DNA of 64,000 bases. Source: Caproicibacterium amylolyticum. Lineage in GTDB: Bacteria > Bacillota > Clostridia > Oscillospirales > Acutalibacteraceae. The position numbers and the translations under genes are program-made. The stretch covers positions 1,488,001 to 1,552,000 of the forward strand of contig NZ_CP060696.1 in assembly GCF_014467055.1 (NCBI RefSeq). The letters are read 5' to 3'. Every line of letters begins with the position of its first letter. Within the stretch, counting starts at the first letter, position 1. Positions 56,256-64,000 of this stretch are shown here, one piece after another. Under the pieces are notes generated by a model. It ran no database searches. It saw only the letters and a program-made list of their open reading frames with translations, and was not told the DNA's origin.

Positions 56256-56327
56256 GCTGGCTGCCGCCTCAGTTAGCTGAGGGGCCCTTTAGCTTTGCGT
56301 CACCGATTCTCATCGGCTTTGCTTTTA
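56250..56327 (-). ncRNA. Cyclic di-GMP-I (GEMM) riboswitch aptamer
   Basis: The minus strand shows the GEMM-I consensus: GCAAAGCC, a CCGAT-GAGA-ATCGG stem with a GNRA tetraloop, the invariant GACGCAAAGC (56301-56292), CTAAAGGG, a second stem CCTCAG-CTAA-CTGAGG, and a tetraloop-receptor-like GGCAGCCAGCTGCC. These elements are in the correct order and spacing. Binding of the signal should occupy the 3-prime GCTGCC and so weaken the overlapping terminator, predicting an ON switch for the operon. This direction is an inference. Confidence 0.85.
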
Positions 56328-56375
56328 CAAGTGATAACTATTGGTTAATTACTTGATTGGAATTTATTTCTTCTT

Positions 56376-56396
56376 GGTGACAACAAATATGTTACC
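56376..56396. promoter_or_regulatory. Dyad A upstream of the matrix operon
   Basis: GGTGACA (56376-56382) and TGTTACC (56390-56396) form an imperfect 7-base inverted repeat with 7-base spacing, in the 56328-56575 gap between the riboswitch and the Crp/Fnr gene. It is a candidate operator. Confidence 0.4.
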
Positions 56397-56415
56397 ATCA
56401 TTTTGCTAATTTGTA

Positions 56416-56430
56416 TGTAACATAGTTACA
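56416..56430. promoter_or_regulatory. Dyad B upstream of the matrix operon
   Basis: TGTAAC-ATA-GTTACA is a perfect inverted repeat, 20 bases from dyad A and sharing its GTAAC core. The pair may bind the Crp/Fnr-type protein encoded next door. No clear -35/-10 pair was found here. Confidence 0.45.
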
Positions 56431-56575
56431 TTTATTGGACTTTGCTATTCTATTTGTAACTTTTTTGATGTTTTATCTGATATCTTATTTGTAATAAATA
56501 GATTTATTAATATTGAACCTCCAATTAGATAAAAGTAATAACTGGAATTTGGAATCTTTATCAGATGGATTTTAT

Positions 56576-57229
56576 CTATATCAGTTTTTTCAACTTTTCT
56601 CTATCAGTAATCACAACTGCCCCACGATGCAAAATCAACATCTGCCGTTTCTGCAGATCCTTTAAAATTCGTGTAACAACTTCTCGCGCACTGCCCAGAT
56701 GACAGGCAATTTCTTCATGTGTTATTTTCAGTTGATTTGTTCCGCAAAAGCTGCTTTCTTCCAACAGCAGCTTGGCGATGCGGCTGTCCAACCGCTTAGA
56801 AAGGATATCATTCACAACACCAGTAATCTTTCTGCAACAGTCGCGCTCAGATTCCATCTGTTCCTTTAAATAGGCCGCTGATTCTGTAAGCAGGGCTTCA
56901 TGCAGCTGCACCGGAATACACAAGATTTCAGAATTACTTTCGGCCTGCAGCATAATTCCAATCTGTCCGTCTTCACTCAGGCAATCTTTCAGCATAAACG
57001 AACAGAGGGAATCCGGAACCATACGATAAAAAGTCACTTCCTTGCCATCCTCGGCAAGCATATAAACACGAATGCGCCCTTTTATCACGGCCAGCATTTG
57101 ATAATTCTTTTCTTTTCCAAATGGATTCCGAGCACCCACCGGTACTTCTATGAGTTCCGCCTCACGGTGAATACTTTCCTTTTGTGCATCCGAAAGTGTA
57201 TCCCAAAAGGATAAACAGGTCTCATACAT
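56576..57229 (-). CDS. Crp/Fnr-family transcriptional regulator
   Basis: A 218-residue regulator with an N-terminal cyclic-nucleotide-binding-like beta barrel (AELIEVPVGARNPFGKEKNY, MLAVIKGRIRVYMLAEDGKE) and a C-terminal winged helix (TNQLKITHEEIACHLGSARE, VVTRILKDLQKRQMLIL). The typical cNMP motif (RxS) is not seen, and no cluster of cysteines suggests an Fnr-type Fe-S cluster, so its ligand is unknown. The ATG at 57229 has GAGAGGAAG about seven bases upstream; the longer frame reaches into its promoter. It sits just upstream of the matrix operon in the same direction and is its likely regulator. Confidence 0.88.
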   Translation of the reverse strand: MYETCLSFWDTLSDAQKESIHREAELIEVPVGARNPFGKEKNYQMLAVIKGRIRVYMLAEDGKEVTFYRMVPDSLCSFMLKDCLSEDGQIGIMLQAESNSEILCIPVQLHEALLTESAAYLKEQMESERDCCRKITGVVNDILSKRLDSRIAKLLLEESSFCGTNQLKITHEEIACHLGSAREVVTRILKDLQKRQMLILHRGAVVITDREKLKKLI

Positions 57230-57255
57230 ATTAAATCTTCCTCTCCATCTTGCAC

Positions 57256-57310
57256 CTAAATATACAGTATTTAGCAATTATCATTATAGCATTGCATTCC
57301 AAAATATCAA
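57256..57310 (-). promoter_or_regulatory. Promoter and dyad of the Crp/Fnr gene
   Basis: A minus-strand TTGATA (57305-57310), 16-base spacer and TATAAT (57283-57288) make a good promoter. A perfect dyad CTAAATA-TACAG-TATTTAG (57256-57274) lies between it and the start codon and may mediate autoregulation. Confidence 0.6.
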
Positions 57311-57334
57311 TATGCAAAAATCATGCAAGTAAAA

Positions 57335-57394
57335 AGGACCTGCACTGTTTATGTTTACAGTGATTTACTGTAAGCAGTAAACAGTGCGGGCCCT
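57335..57394 (-). terminator. Terminator of the ECF operon
   Basis: A long hairpin on the minus strand: GGGCCCGCACTGTTTA pairs with TAAACAGTGCAGGTCC (one mismatch), capped by an inner TTTACTGT/ACAGTAAA-like stem, and followed by TTTTTACTTG. It lies eight bases past the last EcfT stop. Confidence 0.8.
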
Positions 57395-57401
57395 TAAAAA
57401 C

Positions 57402-58283
57402 TCATACATTGGATTCTTGCAAACGAAAATGTATCTGCGTAACTGCCTGCACAATCGCAGGCAGTAGGCACAGTAAACTGTACAGTACATAAAAGAGAAT
57501 GGATATCGGTGTAATATCATTCCATACGATTTGTGGGTCATATTGAATTTGCATTTGGTCAAACATGGCTGCCGCCGCTGCTCCTGTAATCAGCGCGCAG
57601 AGAAAAATCACAAAAATACGGTCTCGGTTGTCAAAGCGATAAATGGAACAGGCTGTCCGCTTTTTTAGTGTGAAGCCCCTGCTTTTCATTGAATCGGATA
57701 CTTGAATAAAATTTTCCAGTGTCCACGATATCAAAATTGAAATTTCCCGAAAAGCATGCCGCATCCGAAAGAAAAAGCTGCCCTGACATTTTCCTCTGCC
57801 AATGCCGCACTGTGCTGCGTTAATGCTGCTTTCTTCTGCTTTTATACGCGGAACCAGACGCAGACAGATGGACAGAAGCAGTGAAAATTTTGGTGCCACA
57901 CGCCCAAACAAATAGATGATTTTATCAGACGGTACAGTAGCATGAAAGCAGGAAATCCACATTAGTACAGCCGCTGCTGTCAAACCAACTATGCTGCCAT
58001 ACAGCAGTGATTCTGCTGTAATACGATTTCCTATCCAATTAATAGACAAAGTGGTAACTCCAAAATGAGTGAACGAGGCATAAAATGCCGCAAATAAGCC
58101 AATACACGGTATTAAAACGATATTAAACACCAATGCCCGTGTTCCGTTTAACTGAAGCGAAAACAGAAATGCGCAAATCCACGAAATCAGTACGAATACT
58201 GGATGATTAGAACTGACAGTAAACGCGAAAATGGCTGTGAAAAACAAAAAGTTGACAGCCGGATGGAACGAATCAAACTTCAC
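57402..58283 (-). CDS. ECF transporter T component (second EcfT)
   Basis: A 293-residue membrane protein with about five helices. The GTG at 58283 (SD GGAGGC) gives the start KFDSFHPAVNFLFF and overlaps the S gene by 11 bases. T-component features: PSDKIIYLFGRVAPKFSLLL, SINAAQCGIGRGKCQG and the coupling motif SMKSRGFTLKKRTACSI (S-R-G). It transmits ATP-driven motion from EcfA to the S component. It is paralogous to the first T gene of this operon (shared HPAVNF and SMKSRG segments). Confidence 0.9.
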   Translation of the reverse strand: MKFDSFHPAVNFLFFTAIFAFTVSSNHPVFVLISWICAFLFSLQLNGTRALVFNIVLIPCIGLFAAFYASFTHFGVTTLSINWIGNRITAESLLYGSIVGLTAAAVLMWISCFHATVPSDKIIYLFGRVAPKFSLLLSICLRLVPRIKAEESSINAAQCGIGRGKCQGSFFFRMRHAFREISILISWTLENFIQVSDSMKSRGFTLKKRTACSIYRFDNRDRIFVIFLCALITGAAAAAMFDQMQIQYDPQIVWNDITPISILFYVLYSLLCLLPAIVQAVTQIHFRLQESNV

Positions 58284-58998
58284 GGTCTGCCTCCATGATG
58301 CCATACTTCAGTTTTATGCGGTCCAACTTTTCAAACAGAGGCTGTGATACCAACAGCAGTGTTAAAAAAGTTGCAAGTGCATGGACTGCGTTGACCGGGA
58401 GACCGGAAAGATAAACTGCCGCCGCGCTTTCTTGCGTAACAGAGGCCGCTGTCATAAAGAGTGTACTGGTGTCCAGAATTGGTCCAATCAACACCAGCAC
58501 AGCAATACCGCCAAAAATGGACAGCGGGATTCGTTTTTTGCTGAGAATTCCCTTGTTGCAGAGCAGACCAACCAAAAATCCGGCGATGCCGAATGCCAAC
58601 ATCTGCCACGGAGTCCATGGTCCCTGCCCAAAAAGGAAATTTGAAACAAACGCAGAAACCGCACCGGTCAGGAATCCAGCCTCCGCTCCAAATGCGGCAC
58701 CAGCAATCATAATAATTGCCGTCATTGGCTTAAAATGCGGCAGCCAGATAAATACTGCCCGTGAAGCAACCGCCAGCGCACACATAACCGCCAGCGTAAC
58801 CACTTCCCGTGCCTGCGGCTTTCTGCTTTCAAACGCCAGAAAGAATGGAACCATTGACAGTAGAATAACCATCAGACTAACTGCGTAATACTGCTGGTTT
58901 CCGAACACTCGCCCGCCGAATATCAAAAGCAAAATAACAGCGGCAATGCAAACGGCAGAAGCAATGCTGCTTTTTTTTATTTGAAATTTCTCCGCCAT
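58273..58998 (-). CDS. ECF transporter S component
   Basis: A 241-residue integral membrane protein: several helices (SAVCIAAVILLLIFGGRVFG, AVSLMVILLSMVPFFLAFES), the S-type ARxVFIWLPHFKPMTAII segment and GAAFGAEAGFLTGAVSAFVS with NFLFGQGPWTPWQMLAFGIA. FGxGPWTPWQM is common in S components of this type. The substrate is a vitamin or cofactor; cobamide is suggested only by the linked surface protein. Its start overlaps the end of EcfA by 22 bases. Confidence 0.88.
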   Translation of the reverse strand: MAEKFQIKKSSIASAVCIAAVILLLIFGGRVFGNQQYYAVSLMVILLSMVPFFLAFESRKPQAREVVTLAVMCALAVASRAVFIWLPHFKPMTAIIMIAGAAFGAEAGFLTGAVSAFVSNFLFGQGPWTPWQMLAFGIAGFLVGLLCNKGILSKKRIPLSIFGGIAVLVLIGPILDTSTLFMTAASVTQESAAAVYLSGLPVNAVHALATFLTLLLVSQPLFEKLDRIKLKYGIMEADREV

Positions 58999-60656
58999 AA
59001 CTCTATCACATCCTCATTGGTTACTGCATTTTCAAACAGATGACGGCTCATCCGGTTGGCAGCCGTCGTATAAAAGCTGTTCTGCACAAAAAAGTTTCTC
59101 GGCGCACTGGTAGTTAAAACCGCACCGTCAAAGAACATGGAAACGCTGTCCGCATACTGCGCACAGAATTCGACATCGTGTGTAACCATAATAATCGTCG
59201 TACCGGTTTCTTTCAGCATCTGAAAAATCCGTGCAAGCTGTATTTTATAAAAATTGTCGATACCCTTTGTCGGTTCGTCAAGCAGCAGTATTTTAGGCCG
59301 GCAGAGCAGAACCTTTGCCAAAGCAGCTTTCTGCTGCTCCCCGCCTGAAAGATCATAGGGGTGGGATTCCAATAGATTCGCAATACCGCATTGGGAAACA
59401 ACCGTTTGAATCAATGTTTCTTTTTCCTGCTGCGGCAAATTTTCCTCTGCAAGCATTTCCCAAAGGTCTTCTTTTACAGTCTTTTTAACAAAAAGGCACT
59501 GCGGGTCCTGTGGAAGCATGGCAAGGCAGTTTTGAAAAAGTTCTGTGGTTTTGTATTTTTTCAGTGGCTTTCCGAAAATCTTGATTCTCCCGCGATACGG
59601 TTTGCAAATACCACAGGCCGCTTTCAGAGTTGTAGATTTTCCGGTGCCGTTACCGCCGACGATTGCAAACAGGCTGTTCGCTGGCACCTGTAAAGATACT
59701 CCTTTGAGTATGTCCGGAGCGTCCTTTTCATAGCGGAACCAAACATCTTTCATTTCCAGCACACCTGCAGCAGTTTCTTGTTCTGCGTTAGGCTTATCGA
59801 TTCTGGTTATCTTCGGGGTTTCTCCATGGAAACTTTCAGAAAGCCAATTCCGACCTTCCCGAACCGTCAGCGGACACGGCAAAGTGCTTTTTTGAACACC
59901 ATAATAAATCTGCATAGGCGCTGGCAGTGAAACAAACAGGTCGCTGTGCTCTCTTGCCAGCTTTTGCCCGATACTGCGTGGATTCCCATCTGCCAACACT
60001 TTGCCCTGCTCCATCACCACCACACGGTCAGCATTGGGAAAAATGTTCTCCAGCCTATGTTCCGAAAGAATCACCGTTGTGCCAAGCTCACGATTGATTT
60101 TGCAGACTGTATTCAAAAAATCAGCAGCTGCAATTGGGTCAAGCTGACTGGTTGGCTCGTCCAGAATCAGCACCTGCGGCTGCATTGCCATAATAGACGC
60201 TAAATTCAGCAGCTGCTTCTGTCCGCCGGAAAGTTCCCGCACATCCCTGTGAAACCAGGACTGTATGCCAAAGTAGCTTGCCATTTCCGCCACACGCAGA
60301 CGCATGACACTTTGGTCAGTGCCGAGGCTTTCCAACCCAAAAGCCAATTCATGCCAAACTTTATCTGTTACAATCTGATTTTCCGGATTCTGCATGACAA
60401 AGCCAATTTTGCTGCTTTGATTGCGCAGAGTGACCGCTTCCAGTTCCTGTCCACAAAAAAGGACGTGACCGCTTTTCTTTCCATGTGGTGCTAAAACAGA
60501 TTTCAAGTGACGCAGCAGAGTCGTTTTTCCGCTGCCACTTTTTCCGCAAAGCACAAGATACTCTCCCTGCGAAATTGAAAGGCTCACCTGATGCAGTGCT
60601 TCCCTGCCGGATACTGGGTAAGCAAAACTCAAATTTTCGATCTTAAATATTTCCAT
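58977..60656 (-). CDS. Fused double ECF ATPase (EcfA-EcfA)
   Basis: A 559-residue cytoplasmic protein with two ABC ATPase halves. First half: Walker A CGKSGSGKTTLLRHL, Q-loop MQNPENQIV, signature LSGGQKQLLNLASIM, LILDEPTSQLDP. Second half: GGNGTGKSTTLKAACG, LSGGEQQKAALAKVLLCRP, LLLDEPTKGIDN and MVTHDVEFCAQYAD. ECF transporters normally use two separate ATPases; this fused form is common in Firmicutes. It starts within the end of the first T gene (28-base overlap; SD AGAGGAA). Confidence 0.93.
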   Translation of the reverse strand: MEIFKIENLSFAYPVSGREALHQVSLSISQGEYLVLCGKSGSGKTTLLRHLKSVLAPHGKKSGHVLFCGQELEAVTLRNQSSKIGFVMQNPENQIVTDKVWHELAFGLESLGTDQSVMRLRVAEMASYFGIQSWFHRDVRELSGGQKQLLNLASIMAMQPQVLILDEPTSQLDPIAAADFLNTVCKINRELGTTVILSEHRLENIFPNADRVVVMEQGKVLADGNPRSIGQKLAREHSDLFVSLPAPMQIYYGVQKSTLPCPLTVREGRNWLSESFHGETPKITRIDKPNAEQETAAGVLEMKDVWFRYEKDAPDILKGVSLQVPANSLFAIVGGNGTGKSTTLKAACGICKPYRGRIKIFGKPLKKYKTTELFQNCLAMLPQDPQCLFVKKTVKEDLWEMLAEENLPQQEKETLIQTVVSQCGIANLLESHPYDLSGGEQQKAALAKVLLCRPKILLLDEPTKGIDNFYKIQLARIFQMLKETGTTIIMVTHDVEFCAQYADSVSMFFDGAVLTTSAPRNFFVQNSFYTTAANRMSRHLFENAVTNEDVIELWRRNFK

Positions 60657-61516
60657 TGCAGTTCCTCTTTAATATGAATAAATGAAGGAAGAAATAGTAG
60701 CAGTGCATAACTTACCGCACCTGCCAGTAAAGGAACATCCGGTACCGCAGCGGCTGCCGGCGGACCGCCCAAAAAAGATGCTGTGCTTTCCTGTCCGCAG
60801 AAAATCACAAGCATGATTGTTACAAAAATTATCAGTAAAAAAATTCTGTCTGCTGCACACCAGTTATATTGAGAAAACGCCGTACGCTCTGCACAGCCGT
60901 ATCCCCGGCTTTTCATCGAATCTGCCGAAAGAATCGAATTTTCCAATGCTGAAGAAGTAAGTGCAGAAAGCTCTGCCATGCTGTTTTTCAGCTTTTGCAC
61001 AGTCGTTCCGGCTGTATTAAATTTGCCAATACATTTTCTGGCATTAGAAATTTTCTGTGCCGACCTTTGGTAATTTGGGATCAAGCGCAACACCATTGTA
61101 AGCACCAGCGAAACGGCAGGTACCAGGCGGCCAAACAAATAAATAAACTTATCGCTTGTCATAATGCGATTATAGCAGGCAAACCAGAGAATAACCGAAA
61201 GGAATACCGCACCGGCAACAAAGCCATAGGTCAGCGCCTCCCATGTGTATGGCCTGCTGTCCCAAAGCCTAAAAAGTACTGTATTGCCGTTCGTATTAAA
61301 CAGCGGATTCAGCAGTGTAATGAAAACTGCCAATGCTGTTGCTGAGAACAGGAACTTCACACCGCGGATTCCGGTTAGCAGCACATAATAGAGCAAAGCC
61401 ATACCCGCTGAAATGCATAAAAAACAGGGATGCAGCAGAAACATTGCAGACAGTACTGCAGACGTGAAAAATATAAAATTTACAGCCGGATGATAGGCTG
61501 AAAAAGGTTCATTCAT
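60629..61516 (-). CDS. ECF transporter T component (first EcfT)
   Basis: A 295-residue membrane protein with SD GGAGGGT before the ATG. Features: AYHPAVNFIFFTSAVLSAMF, MTSDKFIYLFGRLVPAVSLV, KISNARKCIGKF and the coupling motif SADSMKSRGYGCAERTAFS. It is a paralogue of the T gene at the other end of the operon; two T components flanking an A-A and S core is an unusual but recurring clostridial arrangement. It follows the surface protein gene by 50 bases. Confidence 0.9.
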   Translation of the reverse strand: MNEPFSAYHPAVNFIFFTSAVLSAMFLLHPCFLCISAGMALLYYVLLTGIRGVKFLFSATALAVFITLLNPLFNTNGNTVLFRLWDSRPYTWEALTYGFVAGAVFLSVILWFACYNRIMTSDKFIYLFGRLVPAVSLVLTMVLRLIPNYQRSAQKISNARKCIGKFNTAGTTVQKLKNSMAELSALTSSALENSILSADSMKSRGYGCAERTAFSQYNWCAADRIFLLIIFVTIMLVIFCGQESTASFLGGPPAAAAVPDVPLLAGAVSYALLLFLPSFIHIKEELQWKYLRSKI

Positions 61517-61539
61517 CCTGACCCTCCAGTACAGATTGG

Positions 61540-61559
61540 GCAGTGACGGCCATCACTGC
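61540..61559 (-). other. Hairpin between the surface protein and EcfT genes
   Basis: A perfect 7-base stem (GCAGTGA / TCACTGC, 6-base loop) without a T tract lies between the stop codon and the next SD. It may tune expression within the operon by RNA processing or partial termination. Confidence 0.45.
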
Positions 61560-61566
61560 TCAATTT

Positions 61567-64000
61567 TTATTCATTTACTTTCCGTTTTCTAATTTTTACT
61601 ACAGCAATTATGATTATAACACCTGCCGCCAGAGATGCAACCGCTATCCACACGATCATATTTGCACAAGCCAAGTTGGGAACTCCTGTAGAAGCAGCAG
61701 CCGCCTTAACAGCAAGCTTTGCAGTAGATTCTTCTGCACAAGCGAGCAGGGCAAAGCGATGCGGATTTTTCGTTTTCCACACAGCTGTGCCATTTTTCAC
61801 TGTACATCTGCTGTACTGCACCCTGCCGGTGTCATCATACTGGCCAATCGCCAATTTTTTGTACTTTTCTGCACCCGCCGGCACAGGAACGGCCACCGTC
61901 AAGTTTTCAGTTGACTGTACTTCTTTTCCGGTGAGAATATCCGTTAAAGTAAGCTGATACATGCTCAGCAGTGTGTTGCTTCCAAAATCCTGCTTTGCTT
62001 TCTGCATCTGATCACTTGAAATGGTTTGAACAGACAGCTTCACATTCCATGCAGCACCCTCCAGCTGAATACCGGTGGAAGCATCTTTATGGTTCGCTTC
62101 ACTCAACCGTTTCAGTTCAGCCCGCAGTACAGCATAGTTGGAAACCTTTCTTTGCTGTTCTGCAGAAAGCGAACTGTACTGCCGATAGGCTGCCAAAACT
62201 GCGTGCTCATTGGAACTTGCAGTCAAGCTGCTGATTGCAGAAATGACCGGATTTACACTTTGTGCTGCCACAACAGATTTTGACATATTCTTTGCAGTAA
62301 CCGAACCGCTGTGTGTTCTCCTTTGTGCCTGCTGTACGGTACTAGTGGCATTATACTGTGCTGAAATCTGCGGTAAGCCACCGTTAGCAACAACAATCGT
62401 CTGCTTTTGCAGTCGTACAAATTCTTTTTCCGCCGCAAGCAAAATTCCATAATTCATTACGAATGTTTTTTCCTCTGCAGAAAGTGCATTGTAGCCTACC
62501 CGTGCGGCTTGAATGATTCCCGCGCTATTCTTAGAAACATGTCCAATCGCGGAAATCAGCTTTGCAACTTTGTCAGCATGCTGATATTGGCTGTAAGTGT
62601 TTTCCGCTTTGGTCAGAATTACGTAATTGTTTACCAATGCTTTTTCAAGCTGATCCAGTTTTTCATAAGCGGTACGGGCTGCCGTTATTTGTGCCAAACT
62701 GGTTCTAGTGACTGTTCCTATCTTATCAATGAGTTTGACAACACTGTCTACATGTTTTAATTGCGTGAACTTTAATTCTGCCTTTTCCAGCAATTCATAA
62801 TTTGCTACAGTCTGCCGTTCTTCCTTTGAAAGTGCATTATAGGCATTCACAGCCCGCTGAATCTGTTGCTCCTTTTCCAAAGTAACGGTTCCAATCTCAG
62901 CAATCAGTTTTTGCACAGCTTCTACATTTTTCATCAATTCTGCCAGCTTTTTTTCAGCGTCAAGCAGCTTTTGATAATTGCTGACTTGTTCCTTTGCAGA
63001 GGCAGAAAGTTTATCATACGCTGTTCTTGCCGCCTTTACAGTTGCTGCCTTATCGACGGTTACGTCACCAATACTATCAATTAGGATAACCACTGCTTTG
63101 TAAGGCTGCTGTTCATCTGAAGGGATATCTCCCATGTCGTACAGTGGTTTTTGATTATTTTTATAGTACTGATATGCAACCAGTGCGTAGTACGCCTGCT
63201 CTGTTGCCATTTCGTTCACACGATCGCCTGTGGTATGCCGAAAACCACCGCCCTCCACAGCAAATGAGCAAAGATTGTCAATCAAGCTGTTCTCATTTTT
63301 CACAAACCGTTTATCTTCTGCAGGATTGATTTGCAAAGCCGTCAGTGCCACAATAACCTGTGCAACTGACTCCGCGTTATCTGTTCCCCAACTTGCAAAA
63401 CCACCCTTTGTATTTTGCATTTCAGAAAGCAATGCAACCGCTTTATTGACAGCATTTTTTATGCGAACAGTAAGAGAATCTGTTGAAACCAGCCGATTCT
63501 CCATACGCAGGCTTATCTTGTTATTGTAGTACGGTGCAAGCGCCTGCAGAGCCATACCGGTCATATCCGGGTCTGCCTGACTACCGAAGAATGCCCATCC
63601 ACCATCGGGAAGCTGTGCATCCAAAACCGCTTCTACCAAATTTTCACGCGTAGCCTGCATTTTGCCGGCAGTAGCCTTTGGAATCGCATAGCTATGAGAA
63701 TCGAGCGCAATCAGTGCCCAGACAGGGCCATTTATTCCCTGGTGAATATCTTTATTATAATCCGAAAAGTGTTCCAAAAGATTATAACCTGCAACATTTT
63801 TGACATTATAGCCAATAGCAGTCAGTGCCAACGTAACGCGCGCATAGTCTGTACACTGGTCACTGCCGATTGTCCCATTTCCACTCTGCAGAGCATTAAT
63901 TACATTGGAAACATATTTATTATAGTAAGCGGAATTTACTGCAAAGCCGGAACGTGCCAGGCCAATTACTGCCCACTCTCCGCCGACAGAACCAACTGTT
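61567..64000 (-). CDS. Toroid-repeat surface protein with membrane anchor (partial)
   Basis: At least 810 residues; the frame continues past the right edge, so the TTG at 63831 is internal. The visible N-part has prenyltransferase/squalene-cyclase-type alpha/alpha-toroid repeats (GSVGGEWAVIGLARSGFAVN, PVWALIALDSHSYAIP, QLPDGGWAFFGSQADPDMTG, GGFASWGTDNAESVAQVIVA), the fold of transcobalamin and intrinsic factor. From about 63090 leftwards come four or five helical repeats of 55-60 residues (I-G-x-V-T ... AYDKLSASAKEQVSNYQKLL, AYNALSKEERQTVANYELLE, AYEKLDQLEKALVNNYVILT). A beta-rich part and a C-terminal membrane helix (ASLAAGVIIIIAVVKIRKRK) follow. It is the first visible gene of the ECF operon, which suggests ligand capture for the transporter. 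Confidence 0.82.
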   Translation of the reverse strand, partial: TVGSVGGEWAVIGLARSGFAVNSAYYNKYVSNVINALQSGNGTIGSDQCTDYARVTLALTAIGYNVKNVAGYNLLEHFSDYNKDIHQGINGPVWALIALDSHSYAIPKATAGKMQATRENLVEAVLDAQLPDGGWAFFGSQADPDMTGMALQALAPYYNNKISLRMENRLVSTDSLTVRIKNAVNKAVALLSEMQNTKGGFASWGTDNAESVAQVIVALTALQINPAEDKRFVKNENSLIDNLCSFAVEGGGFRHTTGDRVNEMATEQAYYALVAYQYYKNNQKPLYDMGDIPSDEQQPYKAVVILIDSIGDVTVDKAATVKAARTAYDKLSASAKEQVSNYQKLLDAEKKLAELMKNVEAVQKLIAEIGTVTLEKEQQIQRAVNAYNALSKEERQTVANYELLEKAELKFTQLKHVDSVVKLIDKIGTVTRTSLAQITAARTAYEKLDQLEKALVNNYVILTKAENTYSQYQHADKVAKLISAIGHVSKNSAGIIQAARVGYNALSAEEKTFVMNYGILLAAEKEFVRLQKQTIVVANGGLPQISAQYNATSTVQQAQRRTHSGSVTAKNMSKSVVAAQSVNPVISAISSLTASSNEHAVLAAYRQYSSLSAEQQRKVSNYAVLRAELKRLSEANHKDASTGIQLEGAAWNVKLSVQTISSDQMQKAKQDFGSNTLLSMYQLTLTDILTGKEVQSTENLTVAVPVPAGAEKYKKLAIGQYDDTGRVQYSRCTVKNGTAVWKTKNPHRFALLACAEESTAKLAVKAAAASTGVPNLACANMIVWIAVASLAAGVIIIIAVVKIRKRKVNE
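62440..63110 (-). repeat. Helical repeat array in the surface protein
   Basis: Four successive coding repeats of about 165-180 bases share the pattern LI-x-x-IG-x-VT, then A-x-x-AY-x-x-L, then V-x-NY-x-x-L-x-x-AE (for example AARTAYDKLSASAKEQVSNY and AVNAYNALSKEERQTVANY). A fifth, degenerate copy lies at about 62100-62250 (AYRQYSSLSAEQQRKVSNY). Such arrays act as stalks in Gram-positive surface proteins. Confidence 0.7.

Overview
The window reads as chromosome from a spore-forming, anaerobic low-to-mid GC Firmicute of class Clostridia, most likely in the Ruminococcaceae/Oscillospiraceae area. The evidence is spo0A beside spoIVB, yunB, an IspH-ribosomal-S1 fusion, nrdR, a DUF5685-DnaJ pair and SipW-type secretion. 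The family placement is inferred from gene content only. No rRNA, tRNA or CRISPR array was recognised.

Layout. 1-1.3 kb: a VanZ-like membrane protein reads in frame into a zinc-ribbon membrane protein that runs off the left edge. 1.4-5.1 kb: a patatin phospholipase fused to a pyrophosphatase-like domain, a TetR regulator and ilvD. 5.3-12 kb: an alpha-galactoside locus (AraC regulator divergent from alpha-galactosidase, binding protein and two permeases; no ATPase). 12-12.8 kb: a scar with a broken YczE-like gene and transposase/integrase relics. 12.9-21 kb, minus strand: two glycosyltransferases, murE, murF, a small membrane protein, spoIVB and a spo0A whose receiver has lost its phosphoacceptor Asp. 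21-32 kb: glycosyltransferase, DUF421 and DUF4363 proteins, nrdR, a TIM-barrel protein, asparaginase, ABC-F protein, HPr-like protein, mtaB, a GH10-like protein and DUF1294. 32-45.5 kb, minus strand: housekeeping genes (leuS, rsfS, yqeK, nadD, yhbY, ligA, yunB, ispH-rpsA, two plsC, cmk, a flavoprotein, a MurR/RpiR regulator). 45.7-49.4 kb: S-component-like membrane protein, DnaJ, DUF5685 and a beta-propeller lipoprotein.

49.4-57.3 kb is the most distinctive region: a five-gene matrix/adhesin operon (giant VWA protein, SipW-dependent protein, SipW peptidase, second SipW-dependent protein, Ser/Gly-rich anchored protein). It is preceded by a class I cyclic-di-GMP riboswitch with an overlapping intrinsic terminator, and further upstream lie a Crp/Fnr regulator gene and dyad symmetries. 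57.4-64 kb is a second surface system: a large anchored protein with alpha/alpha-toroid (prenyltransferase-like) repeats plus helical repeats, followed by a complete ECF transporter with two T components (T-AA-S-T). It looks like a surface-capture and vitamin-uptake unit, possibly for cobamides.

Many starts were moved from the longest ORF to a downstream ATG, GTG or TTG with a good Shine-Dalgarno sequence. Gene calls rest on motif recognition by eye; no database search was run.
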